The translations under genes and the position numbers were made by a program. A DNA stretch of 64,000 bases from Candidatus Faecalibacterium faecigallinarum. GTDB lineage: Bacteria > Bacillota > Clostridia > Oscillospirales > Ruminococcaceae. The notes under the pieces are model-generated. The model was not told where the DNA came from and searched no databases. It saw only the letters and a program-made list of their open reading frames with translations. Positions 45,571 through 57,227 of the stretch are shown piece by piece. The stretch is from the NCBI GenBank assembly GCA_019119685.1, contig DWWN01000032.1:1-64000 (forward strand). Direction: 5' to 3'. Each line of letters starts with the position of its first letter. The first letter of the stretch is position 1.

Positions 45571-46401
45571 ATGGCTATCAAGAAATACGGCCCCACTACC
45601 CCGGGCCGCCGCGGCATGACCGTCACGGACTACAGTGTCCTGTCCAAGGTCGCCCCTGAGCGCAGCCTGCTGGAGCCCATGAAGAAGCACAGCGGCCGCA
45701 ACAACACCGGCAAGATCACCGTCCGCCACCACGGCGGCGGCAACCGGACCAAGTACCGCATCATCGACTTCAAGCGCCAGAAGGTGGATATGCCCGCCAC
45801 GGTCAAGACCATCGAGTATGATCCCAACCGCAGCGCGTTCATCTGCCTGGTGGAGTACACCGACGGCGTCAAGAGCTATATCATCTGCCCCGAGGGCCTG
45901 AAGGTGGGCGACACCATCATCAGCAGCGCCAGCGCCGACATCAAGCCCGGCAACTGCCTGCCCTTCGAGAACATCCCCGTCGGTACCATCCTGCACAACA
46001 TCGAGCTGTACCCCGGCCGCGGCGCCCAGCTGGTCCGCTCCGCCGGCAACATGGCTCAGCTGATGGCTAAGGAGAATGGCTACGCCCTGATCCGTCTGCC
46101 CTCCGGCGAGATGCGCAACGTTCCCCTGAACTGCACCGCAGTCGTGGGCCAGGTCTCCAACATCGACCACGAGAACGTCAACCTGGGCAAGGCCGGCCGC
46201 AAGCGCCACATGGGCGTCCGTCCCGGCAGCCGCGGTTCTGTCATGAACCCCAACGACCACCCGCACGGCGGCGGCGAGGGCCGCGCCCCGATCGGCCACT
46301 CCGGGCCTATGACCCCCTGGGGCAAGCCCGCACTGGGCCTCAAGACCCGCAAGCACCACAAGCGCTCCGACAAGCTGATCGTGAAGCGTGCCGGCAAGTA
46401 A
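45571..46401 (+). CDS. rplB: 50S ribosomal protein L2
   Basis: [21 protein letters not shown]...[13 protein letters not shown]. Confidence 0.99.
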   Translation: MAIKKYGPTTPGRRGMTVTDYSVLSKVAPERSLLEPMKKHSGRNNTGKITVRHHGGGNRTKYRIIDFKRQKVDMPATVKTIEYDPNRSAFICLVEYTDGVKSYIICPEGLKVGDTIISSASADIKPGNCLPFENIPVGTILHNIELYPGRGAQLVRSAGNMAQLMAKENGYALIRLPSGEMRNVPLNCTAVVGQVSNIDHENVNLGKAGRKRHMGVRPGSRGSVMNPNDHPHGGGEGRAPIGHSGPMTPWGKPALGLKTRKHHKRSDKLIVKRAGK

Positions 46402-46417
46402 GAGAGGAGTGTAGACC

Positions 46418-46684
46418 ATGGGTAGAAGTATTAAGAAGGGACCTTTCGTCCAGCCTGCTCTTATGAAGCGCGTGGAAGCAATGAACGCTTCCGGCAAAAA
46501 GCAGGTCATCAAGACCTGGAGCCGGGCCTCCACCATCTTCCCCGAGTTCGTGGGCCACACCTTCGCCGTCCATGACGGCCGCAAGCACGTGCCCGTGTAC
46601 GTCACCGAGGATATGGTTGGCCACAAGCTGGGTGAGTTCGTGCCCACCCGCACCTTCAAGGGCCACACCGGCAATTCTAAGTAA
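46418..46684 (+). CDS. rpsS: 30S ribosomal protein S19
   Basis: [23 protein letters not shown]...[14 protein letters not shown]. Confidence 0.98.
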   Translation: MGRSIKKGPFVQPALMKRVEAMNASGKKQVIKTWSRASTIFPEFVGHTFAVHDGRKHVPVYVTEDMVGHKLGEFVPTRTFKGHTGNSK

Positions 46685-46703
46685 GTGAAGGAGGAACACA
46701 AAC

Positions 46704-47039
46704 ATGGAAGCTCGGGCAATTCTTCGTTATGCCCGCATTAGTCCGCGCAAGGTTTCGATCGTGATGGACCTCATCCGTAACAAGCCCCTGGACGAAGCGA
46801 TGGCGATCCTGCAGTACACCCCGAAGGCCGCTTGTGAGCCCCTTCTGAAGCTGGTGAAGTCTGCGGCTGCAAATGCAGAAAACAACTTCAATATGGATAA
46901 GAACAACCTCTATGTGGCCGAGTGCTACGTCTGCCCCGGCCCCACGCTGAAGCGGATGATGCCCCGCGCCCAGGGCCGCGGCTACCGCATCCTGAAGCGC
47001 ACCAGCCACATGACCGTCGTTCTGAAAGAGAAAGAGTAA
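46704..47039 (+). CDS. rplV: 50S ribosomal protein L22
   Basis: [43 protein letters not shown]. Confidence 0.98.
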   Translation: MEARAILRYARISPRKVSIVMDLIRNKPLDEAMAILQYTPKAACEPLLKLVKSAAANAENNFNMDKNNLYVAECYVCPGPTLKRMMPRAQGRGYRILKRTSHMTVVLKEKE

Positions 47040-47055
47040 GCGAGGAGGTAAACAA

Positions 47056-47769
47056 ATGGGCCAGAAAGTTAATCCGCACGGACTTCGTGTCGGCGTTATT
47101 AAAGACTGGGACAGCCGCTGGTTTGCTTCCAAGAAGGACTTCAGCGATAACCTGGTGGAGGATCACAAGATCCGCACTGAGCTGAAGGCTCTGCTCAAGG
47201 ACGCCGGCGTCCCCAAGATCGAGATCGAGCGCACCGTGGATTCTTCCACCAGCGCCCCCCGCGTTACCGTGAACATCTACTGCGCCAAGCCCGGCATGGT
47301 CATTGGTAAGGGCGGCGAGGAGCGCATCGCGCTCCAGTCCAAGCTCTCCAAGGAGTACGGCAAGAACATCGTGGTCAACGTCATCGAGGTGAAGAGCCCC
47401 TCCACCAACGCACAGCTGGTGGCTGAGGACATCGCCCGTCAGCTGGAGAACCGCGTCACCTTCCGCCGCGCCATGAAGCAGTGCATCCGCAACGCCATGA
47501 GCCCCCGCGACCGCAGCACCGTCCCCGCGAAGGGCATCAAGGCCATGGTCTCGGGCCGTCTGGCTGGCGCCGACATCGCCCGTACCGAGAGCTACCACGA
47601 GGGCACCATCCCCCTGCAGACCCTGCGCGCCGACATCGACTACGGCTTTGCAGAGGCTGCCACCACCTACGGCCGCATCGGCGTCAAGGTGTGGATCTAC
47701 AAGGGCGAGGTCCTCAAGAGCGCAAAGACTGCCAAGACCGCGCCTAAGAAGGAAGGAGGCAACAAGTAA
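47056..47769 (+). CDS. rpsC: 30S ribosomal protein S3
   Basis: [44 protein letters not shown]. Confidence 0.98.
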   Translation: MGQKVNPHGLRVGVIKDWDSRWFASKKDFSDNLVEDHKIRTELKALLKDAGVPKIEIERTVDSSTSAPRVTVNIYCAKPGMVIGKGGEERIALQSKLSKEYGKNIVVNVIEVKSPSTNAQLVAEDIARQLENRVTFRRAMKQCIRNAMSPRDRSTVPAKGIKAMVSGRLAGADIARTESYHEGTIPLQTLRADIDYGFAEAATTYGRIGVKVWIYKGEVLKSAKTAKTAPKKEGGNK

Positions 47770-48209
47770 TGTTACTGCCTAAGCGTGTTAAGTACCGCCG
47801 CGTCCAGCGCGGCCGCATGACCGGCAAGGCCACCCGCGGCAACGTGGTGTGCCAGGGCCAGTACGGCCTTGTTGCCCTGGAGCCGGCCTGGATCACCTCC
47901 GCACAGATCGAGGCCGCCCGTGTCGCCATGACCCGTTATATCAAGCGTGGCGGCAAGGTCTGGATCAAGATCTTCCCCGACAAGCCCGTCACCGAAAAGC
48001 CGGCCGAGACCCGCATGGGTTCCGGTAAGGGCTCGCCCGAGTACTGGGTGGCTGTGGTCAAGCCCGGCCGCGTCCTGTTTGAGCTGGCGGACGTGGATGA
48101 GGCGACCGCCCGCGAGGCCCTGCGCCTGGCGATGCACAAGCTGCCCATCAAGTGCAAATTTGTTGTCCGCGAGGACTCCGTGAAGGAGGATGGCACCAAT
48201 GAAGGCTAA
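47769..48209 (+). CDS. rplP: 50S ribosomal protein L16
   Basis: [25 protein letters not shown]...[24 protein letters not shown]. Confidence 0.98.
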   Translation: MLLPKRVKYRRVQRGRMTGKATRGNVVCQGQYGLVALEPAWITSAQIEAARVAMTRYIKRGGKVWIKIFPDKPVTEKPAETRMGSGKGSPEYWVAVVKPGRVLFELADVDEATAREALRLAMHKLPIKCKFVVREDSVKEDGTNEG

Positions 48210-48384
48210 TGAACTCCGCGAAATGCAGCCCGCAGAGCTGACCAGCAAGCTGGCAGACCTGAAGGCCGAGCTGTTTAACCTGCGTTTCCAGCATGCCATC
48301 AACCAGCTGGAGAACCCCGGCCGCATCGAAGCAGTCAAGCGCGACATCGCCCGTGTGATGACCGTGCTGGCAGAGAAGCAGTAA
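48199..48384 (+). CDS. rpmC: 50S ribosomal protein L29
   Basis: [43 protein letters not shown]. Confidence 0.97.
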   Translation: MKANELREMQPAELTSKLADLKAELFNLRFQHAINQLENPGRIEAVKRDIARVMTVLAEKQ

Positions 48385-48396
48385 GGAGGTTAAACG

Positions 48397-48654
48397 ATGG
48401 AAGAACGTAATCTGCGCAAGACCCGCGTCGGCGTGGTCGTATCCGACAAGATGGACAAGACCATCGTGGTTGCCGTCAAGGACAGCGTGCAGCACCCCCT
48501 GTACAAGAAGATCCTGAAGCGTACCGCCAAGTTCAAGGCTCGTGATGAGAAGAACGAGTGCGGCATCGGCGACCGTGTTGAGATCATGGAGTGCCGCCCC
48601 CTGAGCAAGGATGTCCGCTGGCGCCTGGTCCGTATCGTCGAGAAGGCGAAGTAA
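48397..48654 (+). CDS. rpsQ: 30S ribosomal protein S17
   Basis: [48 protein letters not shown]. Confidence 0.98.
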   Translation: MEERNLRKTRVGVVVSDKMDKTIVVAVKDSVQHPLYKKILKRTAKFKARDEKNECGIGDRVEIMECRPLSKDVRWRLVRIVEKAK

Positions 48655-48703
48655 GCCTTTTCGGCCCACGCTGCTTTGAACAGTTTGAAAGGAGAAGTCT
48701 GAT

Positions 48704-49072
48704 ATGATTCAGATGCAAACTTATCTCAAAGTTGCCGACAACACCGGTGCCAAAGAGCTGATGTGCTTCCGCGTGCTGGGCGGTACCCGCAAGAGATATG
48801 CAAATATTGGCGACGTCGTGGTCTGCTCGGTCAAGAAGGCAGCCCCCGGCGGCACCGTGAAGAAGGGCGACGTTGTGAAGGCTGTCATCGTGCGCAGCAA
48901 GCACGGCGTCCGCCGCGACGACGGGTCCTACATCCGTTTCGATGAGAACGCCGCCGTCATCGTCATGGCTGACAAGAGCCCCAAGGGCACCCGTATCTTT
49001 GGACCGGTGGCCCGCGAGCTGCGTGATGCCGGCTACACCAAGATCCTGAGCCTGGCTCCGGAATCGCTGTAA
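48704..49072 (+). CDS. rplN: 50S ribosomal protein L14
   Basis: [28 protein letters not shown]. Confidence 0.98.
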   Translation: MIQMQTYLKVADNTGAKELMCFRVLGGTRKRYANIGDVVVCSVKKAAPGGTVKKGDVVKAVIVRSKHGVRRDDGSYIRFDENAAVIVMADKSPKGTRIFGPVARELRDAGYTKILSLAPESL

Positions 49073-49087
49073 GGAGGTATTCAGACT

Positions 49088-49402
49088 ATGAATCATCTTC
49101 ATGTTAAGTCCGGCGACAACGTCATGATCATCAGCGGCAAGGACAAGGGCCACACCGGCAAGGTGCTGCAGGTCAGCCCCTCGGAAGGCAAGGTCATTGT
49201 GGAAGGCCAGAACATGGTCACCAAGCACGTCAAGCCCCGCCGTCAGGGCGAGCAGGGCGGCATCGTCAAGGCTGAGGGCGCTCTGTATGCGTCCAAGGTG
49301 ATGCCCATCTGCCCCAAGTGCGGCAAGGCTGTCCGCGTCGGCCATGTGGAAAAGGACGGCAAGATGGTCCGCGTCTGCAAGAAGTGCGGCGCTGAGCTGT
49401 AA
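49088..49402 (+). CDS. rplX: 50S ribosomal protein L24
   Basis: LHVKSGDNVMIISGKDKGHTGKVLQVSP (KOW). Confidence 0.98.
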   Translation: MNHLHVKSGDNVMIISGKDKGHTGKVLQVSPSEGKVIVEGQNMVTKHVKPRRQGEQGGIVKAEGALYASKVMPICPKCGKAVRVGHVEKDGKMVRVCKKCGAEL

Positions 49403-49420
49403 GGAAAGGAGTAAGGAACA

Positions 49421-49963
49421 ATGGCTCGTCTGAAAGACCAGTATATCAATGAGATTGCTCCTGCTCTGAACAAGAAGTTCGGCTACAAGAGCGTCATGCA
49501 GATCCCCAAGCTCGACAAGGTGGTCATCAACGTCGCCTGCGGCGAGGCCAAGGAGAACGAGAAGATCCTGGAGTCGGTCATGAAGGACCTGGCCCAGATC
49601 ACCGGCCAGAAGGCAGTCATCTGCCGCGCCAAGAAGAGCGTTGCTAACTTCAAGCTGCGCGCCGGCACCCCCATTGGCTGCAAGGTCACCCTGCGCGGCG
49701 ACCGTATGTACGAGTTCGTCGACCGTTTCTTCAACGTCGCGCTGCCCCGTGTCCGTGACTTCCGCGGCATCAACGGCAACGCTTTCGACGGCCGCGGCAA
49801 CTTTGCCTGCGGCATCAAGGAGCAGATCATCTTCCCCGAGATCGACTTCGACAAGGTCGACGCCGTCCGCGGCATGGACGTCTGCTTTGTTACCACCGCC
49901 AAGACCGACGAAGAGGGCAAGGAGTTGCTGAAGGCTCTGGGCGCTCCGTTCGAGAACAACTAA
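49421..49963 (+). CDS. rplE: 50S ribosomal protein L5
   Basis: [43 protein letters not shown]. Confidence 0.98.
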   Translation: MARLKDQYINEIAPALNKKFGYKSVMQIPKLDKVVINVACGEAKENEKILESVMKDLAQITGQKAVICRAKKSVANFKLRAGTPIGCKVTLRGDRMYEFVDRFFNVALPRVRDFRGINGNAFDGRGNFACGIKEQIIFPEIDFDKVDAVRGMDVCFVTTAKTDEEGKELLKALGAPFENN

Positions 49964-49980
49964 GGGAGGAGATTACCAAA

Positions 49981-50166
49981 ATGGCAAAGCTGTCTATGAA
50001 GCTCAAGCAGGCCCGTCCTGCAAAGTTCTCCACCCGCGCATACACCCGCTGCCGCATCTGCGGCCGGCCCCACTCTGTGCTGCGCAAGTACGGCATCTGC
50101 CGTGTGTGCTTCCGTGAGCTGGCCTACAAGGGCGAGATCCCGGGCGTCAAGAAGGCTTCCTGGTAA
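49981..50166 (+). CDS. rpsZ: 30S ribosomal protein S14 type Z (zinc-binding)
   Basis: 61 aa; [39 protein letters not shown] (two CxxC). Confidence 0.97.
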   Translation: MAKLSMKLKQARPAKFSTRAYTRCRICGRPHSVLRKYGICRVCFRELAYKGEIPGVKKASW

Positions 50167-50281
50167 TTGGACCGGGTCGCTTTGAGGTAAGTGGATACCC
50201 GCCCCGGGGCCAAGGTTTCGGGGCGGTATCATTATAAAGACAAACACAAACAAAACAAGCTAATCTAAGGAGGTTAGTGGC

Positions 50282-50680
50282 ATGCAAATCACCGATCCTA
50301 TCGCGGACCTGCTCACCCGCATCCGCAACGCCAGCACTGCCAAACACCCTTCTGTGGAGATCCCGGCTTCTAACATGAAGAAGGCTATCTGCCAGATCCT
50401 GGTCGACGAAGGGTACGTCAAGAGCATGCAGGTCAAGAACGATACCGTTCAGGGCACCATCGTGCTGAACCTGAAGTACCAGGCCAACGGCGAGCCGGTC
50501 CTGGCCGGGCTGAAGCGCATTTCCAAGCCGGGCCTGCGCATCTACACCGACTTCGAGAATATGCCCCGCGTCATGAAGGGCCTGGGCATCGCAATTATTT
50601 CCACCTCCAAGGGCATCATGACCGATAAGGCCGCCCGTGCTGCGCACGTCGGCGGCGAGGTTCTGGCCTACGTGTGGTAA
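50282..50680 (+). CDS. rpsH: 30S ribosomal protein S8
   Basis: [34 protein letters not shown]. Confidence 0.98.
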   Translation: MQITDPIADLLTRIRNASTAKHPSVEIPASNMKKAICQILVDEGYVKSMQVKNDTVQGTIVLNLKYQANGEPVLAGLKRISKPGLRIYTDFENMPRVMKGLGIAIISTSKGIMTDKAARAAHVGGEVLAYVW

Positions 50681-50697
50681 GAAAGGGGTAAAAGACA

Positions 50698-51249
50698 ATG
50701 TCGAGAATTGGAAGAAAACCCATCGTCATTCCTGCCGGCGTCACTGTCACTGTCGATGAGGCAGCACACACCGTCGCCGTCAAGGGCCCCAAGGGCAGCC
50801 TGAATTCCAACTATCATCCCCTGATGACCGTCAAGGTCGAGGGCAATGAAGTTTTGGTTACCCGCCCCAATGACGAGAACCTGGCCAAGAGCCTGCACGG
50901 CCTGACCCGCACCAACATCGCCAACATGGTCAACGGCGTGGTCAACGGCTACTCCAAGGATATGGAGATCGTGGGCGTCGGCCTGCGCTGCCAGAAGCAG
51001 GGCTCCAACCTGGTCATGAACCTGGGCTTCTCGCACCAGGTGATCATTTCGGACACCGACGACATCAAGATCGAGTGGAAGGATCCGAACAACTTCACCA
51101 TTACCGGCATCGACAAGCAGAAGGTCGGCCAGTTTGCCGCCGAAGTCCGCGCCAAGAAGCCGCCCGAGCCGTACAAGGGCAAGGGCATCCGCTACAAGGG
51201 CGAGGTCGTCAAGCACAAGGAAGGCAAAGCCGGCAAGGGCAAGAAATAA
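50698..51249 (+). CDS. rplF: 50S ribosomal protein L6
   Basis: MSRIGRKPIVIPAGVTVTV...EPYKGKGIRYKGE. Confidence 0.98.
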   Translation: MSRIGRKPIVIPAGVTVTVDEAAHTVAVKGPKGSLNSNYHPLMTVKVEGNEVLVTRPNDENLAKSLHGLTRTNIANMVNGVVNGYSKDMEIVGVGLRCQKQGSNLVMNLGFSHQVIISDTDDIKIEWKDPNNFTITGIDKQKVGQFAAEVRAKKPPEPYKGKGIRYKGEVVKHKEGKAGKGKK

Positions 51250-51267
51250 GGTAAGGAGTGAAAGACA

Positions 51268-51627
51268 ATGGTTAAGCAGATCGACAAGAACGAAGCCCGT
51301 CTTCGTCGTCATCGCCGCGTTCGCGGCAAGATCAGCGGCACCGCCGCACGTCCTCGCCTGGATGTTTTCCGCTCCGCCAAGCACATTTACGCTCAGATCA
51401 TTGACGATGAGAAGGGCGTGACTCTGGTGTCGGCGTCCTCCATGGACAAGGACTTTGAAGGCGCAGGCGGCAACGTTGAGGCCGCTGCCAAGGTTGGCAA
51501 AAAGGTCGCCGAGCGTGCTCTGGAGAAGGGCATCACTGAGGTCGTGTTCGACCGCGGCGGTTTCGTGTATCATGGCCGTGTCAAGGCCCTGGCTGACGGC
51601 GCCCGCGAGGGCGGCCTGAAGCTGTAA
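51268..51627 (+). CDS. rplR: 50S ribosomal protein L18
   Basis: [37 protein letters not shown]. Confidence 0.98.
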   Translation: MVKQIDKNEARLRRHRRVRGKISGTAARPRLDVFRSAKHIYAQIIDDEKGVTLVSASSMDKDFEGAGGNVEAAAKVGKKVAERALEKGITEVVFDRGGFVYHGRVKALADGAREGGLKL

Positions 51628-51646
51628 CGAGAGGAGGAAGACAGTT

Positions 51647-52147
51647 ATGGCTATGAGAAACCGTGAAGACGACGGCATGATTACCAAGGTGGTCTCCATC
51701 AACCGCGTTTCCAAGACCGTCAAGGGCGGCCGCATCATGAAGTTTGCGGCTCTGGTGGTCGTCGGCGACGGCAAGGGCACCATCGGCTACGGCATCGGCA
51801 AGGCGGGCGAAGTGCCCGAGGCCATCCGCAAGGGCGAGGCCGCTGCCAAGAAGAATATGCACAAGATCGCCACCAAGGGCACCACCATCCCGCACGAGAT
51901 CGTGGGCAAGTACGGCGCTGGCGCCGTCCTGCTCAAGCCGGCTGCCCCTGGTACCGGCATGATCGCCGGCGGCCCTGTCCGCGCTGTCATCGAGGCAGCC
52001 GGCATCAAGGACATCCGTGCAAAGTCGATGCGTTCCAACAACCCCATCAACGTTGTGTCTGCTACCTTCGCAGGCCTGTGCGGCCTGGTCAGCGCCGAGT
52101 CGGTCGCTGAGAAGCGCGGCAAGACCGTGAAAGAAATTCTGGGCTGA
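51647..52147 (+). CDS. rpsE: 30S ribosomal protein S5
   Basis: [46 protein letters not shown]. Confidence 0.98.
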   Translation: MAMRNREDDGMITKVVSINRVSKTVKGGRIMKFAALVVVGDGKGTIGYGIGKAGEVPEAIRKGEAAAKKNMHKIATKGTTIPHEIVGKYGAGAVLLKPAAPGTGMIAGGPVRAVIEAAGIKDIRAKSMRSNNPINVVSATFAGLCGLVSAESVAEKRGKTVKEILG

Positions 52148-52162
52148 GGGAGGTAACACACC

Positions 52163-52348
52163 ATGGCAGATAAGATGCTCAAGATCGAGCTGAAGAAGAG
52201 CCTGATCGGCCGCGGCAAAAAGCAGATCGCAACTGCCGAGGCCCTGGGCCTGAAAAAGCCGGGCGACGTCACCGTTCAGCCTGACAATGCCGCTACGCAG
52301 GGCAAGATCGCCAAGATCGGCTTCATGCTCAGCGTCACCGAAGCGTAA
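52163..52348 (+). CDS. rpmD: 50S ribosomal protein L30
   Basis: MLKIELKKSLIGRGKKQIATAEALGLKKPGD. Confidence 0.97.
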   Translation: MADKMLKIELKKSLIGRGKKQIATAEALGLKKPGDVTVQPDNAATQGKIAKIGFMLSVTEA

Positions 52349-52366
52349 CAGCAGGGGGTACACGCA

Positions 52367-52807
52367 ATGAATCTTCATGAATTACACGCGATTCCCGGCG
52401 CCAACAAGCCCCGCACCCGCAAGGGCCGCGGCATTGGCTCGGGCAATGGCAAGACTGCCGGCTACGGCAGCAAGGGCCAGAAGGCCCGTTCCGGCGTCAA
52501 GCGCGCCGGTTTCGAAGGCGGCCAGATGCCGCTGCAGCGCCGTCTGCCTAAGGTCGGCTTCAACAACATCTTCGCCACCCGTTATGCCATCGTGAACGTG
52601 GCTGACCTGGAGAAGCTGTTCGAGGCTGGCGCAGTGGTGGACACCGAGGCTCTGAAGGCCAAGGGTCTGGTCAAGAAGACCCTGGACGGCGTCAAGATCC
52701 TGGGCAACGGCGAGCTGACCAAGGCCCTGACCGTCAAGGCCGCAGCCTTTTCTGCTTCTGCCAAAGAAAAAATCGAGAAGGCAGGCGGGAAGGCTGAGGT
52801 GATGTAA
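52367..52807 (+). CDS. rplO: 50S ribosomal protein L15
   Basis: [43 protein letters not shown]. Confidence 0.98.
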   Translation: MNLHELHAIPGANKPRTRKGRGIGSGNGKTAGYGSKGQKARSGVKRAGFEGGQMPLQRRLPKVGFNNIFATRYAIVNVADLEKLFEAGAVVDTEALKAKGLVKKTLDGVKILGNGELTKALTVKAAAFSASAKEKIEKAGGKAEVM

Positions 52808-52808
52808 G

Positions 52809-54104
52809 GTGTTTCAGACTTTCCGAAACGCATGGAAAATCCCTGAACTGAAGAGCCGTCTGCTCTTCACGCTGGGCATTCTGATCGTCTACCGTCTTGG
52901 CAGCGCGATCCCGGTGCCCTTTGTGTCGGGCGACGCGCTCACGGCGATGTTCGCAAACGGCAGTATGCTGACTTATCTGGACATGATGAGCGGCGGCGCG
53001 CTGTCCCGGTGCACGATTTTCGCGTTAGGCGTCACACCCTATATCAATGCCTCTATTATCGTGCAGCTGCTGACGGTTGCCATCCCGTATCTCGAGAACC
53101 TGGCCAAGGAATCCGACGGCCAGAACAAGATCCGGCAGATCACCCGCTATGTGGGTGCAGGCATCGCCCTGGTGCTGAGCATCGGCTACTACTTCCTGGT
53201 GCGCAATATGGGCGCCTTGAAGTACACCGCCGGCGCGGCAGGCGTCTTTACTGCGGTCGTGGTGATCCTCACCTTTACCGCGGGCGCGCAGCTGACCACC
53301 TGGTGCGGCGAGCAGATCGATGACAAGGGCATCGGCAACGGCGTCTCCCTCATCATCTTCGCGTCCATCGTCTCCAACTGGTCGTCGGTCACCACCATGG
53401 TCGCCGATATGCTCACCCGCGCATCCAGCGGGCAGCCTCTGTACTATGTGCTGCTGCCCCTGCTGGTGGTCATGGCCCTGGCGGTCGTGGTGTTCATCGT
53501 CATCATGACCAACGCCGAGCGCCGCATCACCATCCAGTATGCGCGGCGTGTGGTGGGCCGCAAGCAGATCGGCGGGCAGAACAGCTATCTGCCCCTGAAG
53601 CTGAATATGAGCGGCGTCATGCCCATCATCTTCGCCAGCACCTTCTGCTCCATCCCCGGCACCATCGGCAGCTTCATCAATGTCGACCCGGTGGCCCACC
53701 CCATCCTGTACGCGCTGTTCAGCACCTTCAACTACACCTCGTGGCTGTACGTTGTCATCTATGTGCTGCTGATCGTTGCGTTCAACTATTTCTACGTTTC
53801 TATCCAGTACAACCCGATCGAGATCGCGAACAATCTGCGCCGCAACAACGGCTCGATCCCCGGCTTCCGTCCCGGCAAGCCGACCAGCGATTTCATCATC
53901 AAGACGCTGAGCAAGATCACCATGATCGGCGGCATCTTCCTGGCGCTCGTGGCTGTACTGCCCATCATCCTGGGCAATGTGACCGGCGTGGCCATCCAGC
54001 TGGGCGGCACCAGTATGCTGATCGTCGTTGGCGTCGCGCTGGATACCACCCGCAGCCTGGACAGCTATATGACCATGCGCAACCACAAGGGTTTCCTGGG
54101 CTGA
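52809..54104 (+). CDS. secY: Preprotein translocase subunit SecY
   Basis: [35 protein letters not shown]...[37 protein letters not shown]-type signature. Confidence 0.97.
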   Translation: MFQTFRNAWKIPELKSRLLFTLGILIVYRLGSAIPVPFVSGDALTAMFANGSMLTYLDMMSGGALSRCTIFALGVTPYINASIIVQLLTVAIPYLENLAKESDGQNKIRQITRYVGAGIALVLSIGYYFLVRNMGALKYTAGAAGVFTAVVVILTFTAGAQLTTWCGEQIDDKGIGNGVSLIIFASIVSNWSSVTTMVADMLTRASSGQPLYYVLLPLLVVMALAVVVFIVIMTNAERRITIQYARRVVGRKQIGGQNSYLPLKLNMSGVMPIIFASTFCSIPGTIGSFINVDPVAHPILYALFSTFNYTSWLYVVIYVLLIVAFNYFYVSIQYNPIEIANNLRRNNGSIPGFRPGKPTSDFIIKTLSKITMIGGIFLALVAVLPIILGNVTGVAIQLGGTSMLIVVGVALDTTRSLDSYMTMRNHKGFLG

Positions 54105-54240
54105 TGATTTCCTGACGGGAGTTTTTCCCAAACAGAATATACACCGTCGTCAAAGGCACTGGAAAAGAGAGGCACCCTCGATTTTTCAGTGCCTTTGTGT
54201 ATATGGTAAGACAGGTAACTGGCAAGAAAGGAGCATGGAA

Positions 54241-54873
54241 ATGAATTTGATCCTGTTAGGCGCCCCGGGTGCGGGCAAGGGCACCCAGGCCGAGATCCTC
54301 ACCGCCAAGCTGGGCATCCCGGCCATCTCCACCGGCAACATCCTGCGCGCCGCCGTCAAGGAGGGCACCGAGATGGGCCTGAAGGCCAAGAGCTACATGG
54401 ACGCCGGCGGCCTTGTGCCGGACGATGTCATCATCGGCATCCTGAAAGAGCGGCTGGCCCAGCCGGACTGCGCAAAGGGCTTCATCCTGGACGGCGTGCC
54501 CCGCACCATCGCCCAGGCCGAGGCCATTGAGAAGATGGGCATCCGCATCGACAAGGTGCTGGACCTGGCAGTGGACGAGAACGTCATCTTTGACCGGATG
54601 AGCGGCCGCCGCGTGTGCGAAAAGTGCGGCGCGAGCTACCATGTCCGCACCAAGCCCAGCAAGGTGGAAGGGGTCTGCGACGCCTGCGGCGGCAAGCTGG
54701 TCATCCGCAAGGACGACGAGCCCGACACCGTCCGCGACCGGCTGAAGGCGTACCACGCGCAGACCGAGCCCCTGATCGAGTTTTACCGCAGCCGCGGCAA
54801 GCTGGCCGTGGTGGAGAGCGGCTCGACCGTGGAGGCTACCACCGTCGAAGTCCTGAAGGCTTTGGAGGCGTAA
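54241..54873 (+). CDS. adk: Adenylate kinase
   Basis: [46 protein letters not shown]; zinc-lid CEKCG...CDACGG. ATG 54241 better placed relative to AGGAG than 54235. Confidence 0.97.
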   Translation: MNLILLGAPGAGKGTQAEILTAKLGIPAISTGNILRAAVKEGTEMGLKAKSYMDAGGLVPDDVIIGILKERLAQPDCAKGFILDGVPRTIAQAEAIEKMGIRIDKVLDLAVDENVIFDRMSGRRVCEKCGASYHVRTKPSKVEGVCDACGGKLVIRKDDEPDTVRDRLKAYHAQTEPLIEFYRSRGKLAVVESGSTVEATTVEVLKALEA

Positions 54874-54879
54874 CAAGCA

Positions 54880-55653
54880 TTGATCCAGATCAAGAACGCA
54901 AAAGAACTGGAAGGGATGCGCCGGGCCAACGCCCTGAGCGCGGCCGCCCTCAAGTATGGCGGCGAACACATCGAGGCCGGCATGACCACCTGGGAGCTGG
55001 ACAAGCTCATCTATGAGTTCATCGTCAAGCACGGCGGCACTCCCAATTTCAAGGGGCTGTACGGCTTTCCCGGGACGGCGTGCATCAGCCTGAACGACAC
55101 CGTCATCCACGGCATCCCCTCCCACGACATCGTCATCCGCCCGGGCGACATCGTCAGCATCGACACCGGCGCCAAGGTGGACGGCTTCAACGGGGACAAC
55201 GCCTGCACCTACCCGGTGGGCAAGATCGACCTGGAAGCCCAGCGCCTGCTGGATGTGACCAAAGAGGCGCTGCACCTGGGCATCGCCCAGGCAAAGGCCG
55301 GCAACCGCATCGGCGACATCAGCTGCGCGGTGCAGACCTACTGTGAGGAGGCGGGCTTCTCGGTGGTGCGCGAATTTGTGGGCCACGGCACCGGCCGCGA
55401 GCTGCACGAGGACCCCGAGGTGCCCAACTTCGGCCACGCCGGCCGCGGGCCCCGCCTTGTGCCGGGCATGACCATCGCCATCGAGCCGATGATCTGCCAG
55501 TACGGCCCCAAGGTCAAGACCCTGGCCGACGGCTGGACGGTCAAGACCAAGGACGGCGGCCTGGCCGCCCACTTTGAGCATTCGGTGGCCATTTTGAAGG
55601 ACCGCACCGAGATCATGACCATCGGCTGGGAGGACCCGGACTTCACCCTGTGA
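54880..55653 (+). CDS. map: Type I methionine aminopeptidase
   Basis: [47 protein letters not shown]...[21 protein letters not shown] start. Confidence 0.96.
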   Translation: MIQIKNAKELEGMRRANALSAAALKYGGEHIEAGMTTWELDKLIYEFIVKHGGTPNFKGLYGFPGTACISLNDTVIHGIPSHDIVIRPGDIVSIDTGAKVDGFNGDNACTYPVGKIDLEAQRLLDVTKEALHLGIAQAKAGNRIGDISCAVQTYCEEAGFSVVREFVGHGTGRELHEDPEVPNFGHAGRGPRLVPGMTIAIEPMICQYGPKVKTLADGWTVKTKDGGLAAHFEHSVAILKDRTEIMTIGWEDPDFTL

Positions 55654-55694
55654 GGCGGCGGCCGGCTTACCGGCGAAGTGCACAAAAACGAAAG

Positions 55695-55726
55695 ATTTCC
55701 GCCCCCTAAAAAGGGCGGAAATTTTT
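55695..55726 (+). terminator. Terminator after map
   Basis: ATTTCCGCCC CCTAAAAA GGGCGGAAAT TTTTA. Confidence 0.85.
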
Positions 55727-55748
55727 ATCGGAAAGACGAAAAAACCAC

Positions 55749-55777
55749 TTGCATTTCCTGCAAAAAAGGTGTATAAT
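55749..55777 (+). promoter_or_regulatory. Internal promoter for infA-rpmJ-rpsM operon
   Basis: TTGCAT-17 nt-TATAAT immediately after a terminator. Confidence 0.8.
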
Positions 55778-55930
55778 CCAATAATGGCTGTGGAGGCCAG
55801 ATGCTTTCTCGGCAGGCAGGCTCATTCTGTCTGTTGGCGGATTTCGTGCCGCGCAGAGGGAAGTATGTGGCGCTCACTGCCGCCCGTCCGTGCAAGACAA
55901 ACTGAGCAGATCCATAAGGAGGCAATTAGC

Positions 55931-56182
55931 TTGTCGAAAGAAGACGTTATCGAGATCGAAGGCATCGTGCGCGAGGCATTGCCCAACGCCATCTTCAAGG
56001 TGGAAATGCTGAGCGAGGATAAGGCCACCGGGAAGCTCACGCCCAGCGGCCACACCCTGCTCGCGCACATCTCCGGCAAGCTGCGGACCAACTTCATCCG
56101 CATCCTGCCCGGCGATAAGGTCACAGTCGAAATGTCGCCCTACGATCTGACGAAGGGCCGCATCACCTGGCGCTCGAAATAA
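55931..56182 (+). CDS. infA: Translation initiation factor IF-1 with internal insertion
   Basis: TTG start with SD AAGGAGG: (M)[82 protein letters not shown]. Confidence 0.94.
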   Translation: MSKEDVIEIEGIVREALPNAIFKVEMLSEDKATGKLTPSGHTLLAHISGKLRTNFIRILPGDKVTVEMSPYDLTKGRITWRSK

Positions 56183-56215
56183 GCGCCGGGACCAATCAAA
56201 AGGAGGTTCAACATC

Positions 56216-56329
56216 ATGAAGGTCAAGCCTTCCGTGAAGCCCATCTGCGAAAAGTGCAAGGTCATCCGCCGCAAAGGCCGCGTGATGGTCATCTGCCAGA
56301 ACCCCAAGCACAAGCAGCGCCAGGGCTGA
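56216..56329 (+). CDS. rpmJ: 50S ribosomal protein L36
   Basis: [37 protein letters not shown] (37 aa, below ORF-track cutoff). Confidence 0.98.
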   Translation: MKVKPSVKPICEKCKVIRRKGRVMVICQNPKHKQRQG

Positions 56330-56412
56330 GAGCCGGCGCTAGGGGGTCGAGTGCGTAGAGTCCCGGCGCAGACCCCGACACTGACATGGGATGATTTTTG
56401 GAGGAAACTATT

Positions 56413-56784
56413 ATGGCACGTATTGCCGGCGTTGACCTGCCCCGCGAGAAGCGGATCGAGATAGGTCTCACCTACGTTTACGGGATCGGCCGCACCACCG
56501 CGGACAAGATCCTGGCAGCCACTGGCATCAACCCCGATACCCGCGTCAAGGACCTGACCCGTGAAGAAGAGGCCAAGATCCGTGACTATATCGACGAGGC
56601 CAACATCATTGTGGAGGGCGACCTGCGCCGCAACGTCGCTCTGGACATCAAGCGCCTTGTTGAGATCCAGTCCTACCGCGGCATTCGCCATCGCAAGAAC
56701 CTGCCCTGCCATGGCCAGCGCACCAAGACCAACGCACGCACCTGCAAGGGTCCCAAGCGCACGGTCGCCAATAAGAAGAAGTAA
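56413..56784 (+). CDS. rpsM: 30S ribosomal protein S13
   Basis: [34 protein letters not shown]. Confidence 0.98.
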   Translation: MARIAGVDLPREKRIEIGLTYVYGIGRTTADKILAATGINPDTRVKDLTREEEAKIRDYIDEANIIVEGDLRRNVALDIKRLVEIQSYRGIRHRKNLPCHGQRTKTNARTCKGPKRTVANKKK

Positions 56785-56799
56785 GGAGGATATTGAGAA

Positions 56800-57207
56800 A
56801 TGGCTAATGCTAATAACGCCAAAAAGGGCGCAGTCCGTACCAAGCGCAGAGAGCGCAAGAACGTTGCTGCCGGTCAGGCTCATATCCAGTCTACCTTCAA
56901 CAACACTGTGGTGACCATCACCGACCTGCAGGGCAACGCTATTTCCTGGTGCTCCTCCGGCAGCCTGAACTTCCGCGGCAGCCGCAAGAGCACCCCGTTT
57001 GCCGCACAGTCCGCAGCTGAGACTGCTGCCAAGACCGCAATCGAGCACGGCATGAAGACGGTCGAAGTCTACGTCAAGGGCCCTGGCGCCGGCCGCGAGT
57101 CCGCTATCCGCGCACTGCAGGCCACCGGCCTGGAGGTCACCATGATCAAGGACGTGACCCCCATCCCCCACAATGGCTGCCGGCCCCCCAAGCGCCGCCG
57201 TGTCTGA
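56800..57207 (+). CDS. rpsK: 30S ribosomal protein S11
   Basis: [46 protein letters not shown]...[15 protein letters not shown]. Confidence 0.98.
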   Translation: MANANNAKKGAVRTKRRERKNVAAGQAHIQSTFNNTVVTITDLQGNAISWCSSGSLNFRGSRKSTPFAAQSAAETAAKTAIEHGMKTVEVYVKGPGAGRESAIRALQATGLEVTMIKDVTPIPHNGCRPPKRRRV

Positions 57208-57227
57208 TTGAAGGAGGAAACTGAATT

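Noticed and set aside
55784-55930. In-frame upstream ATG extending infA by 49 codons
   Set aside because: The ATG coincides with the predicted transcription start; a strong SD (AAGGAGG) precedes the TTG at 55931 and the family start matches SKEDVIE.
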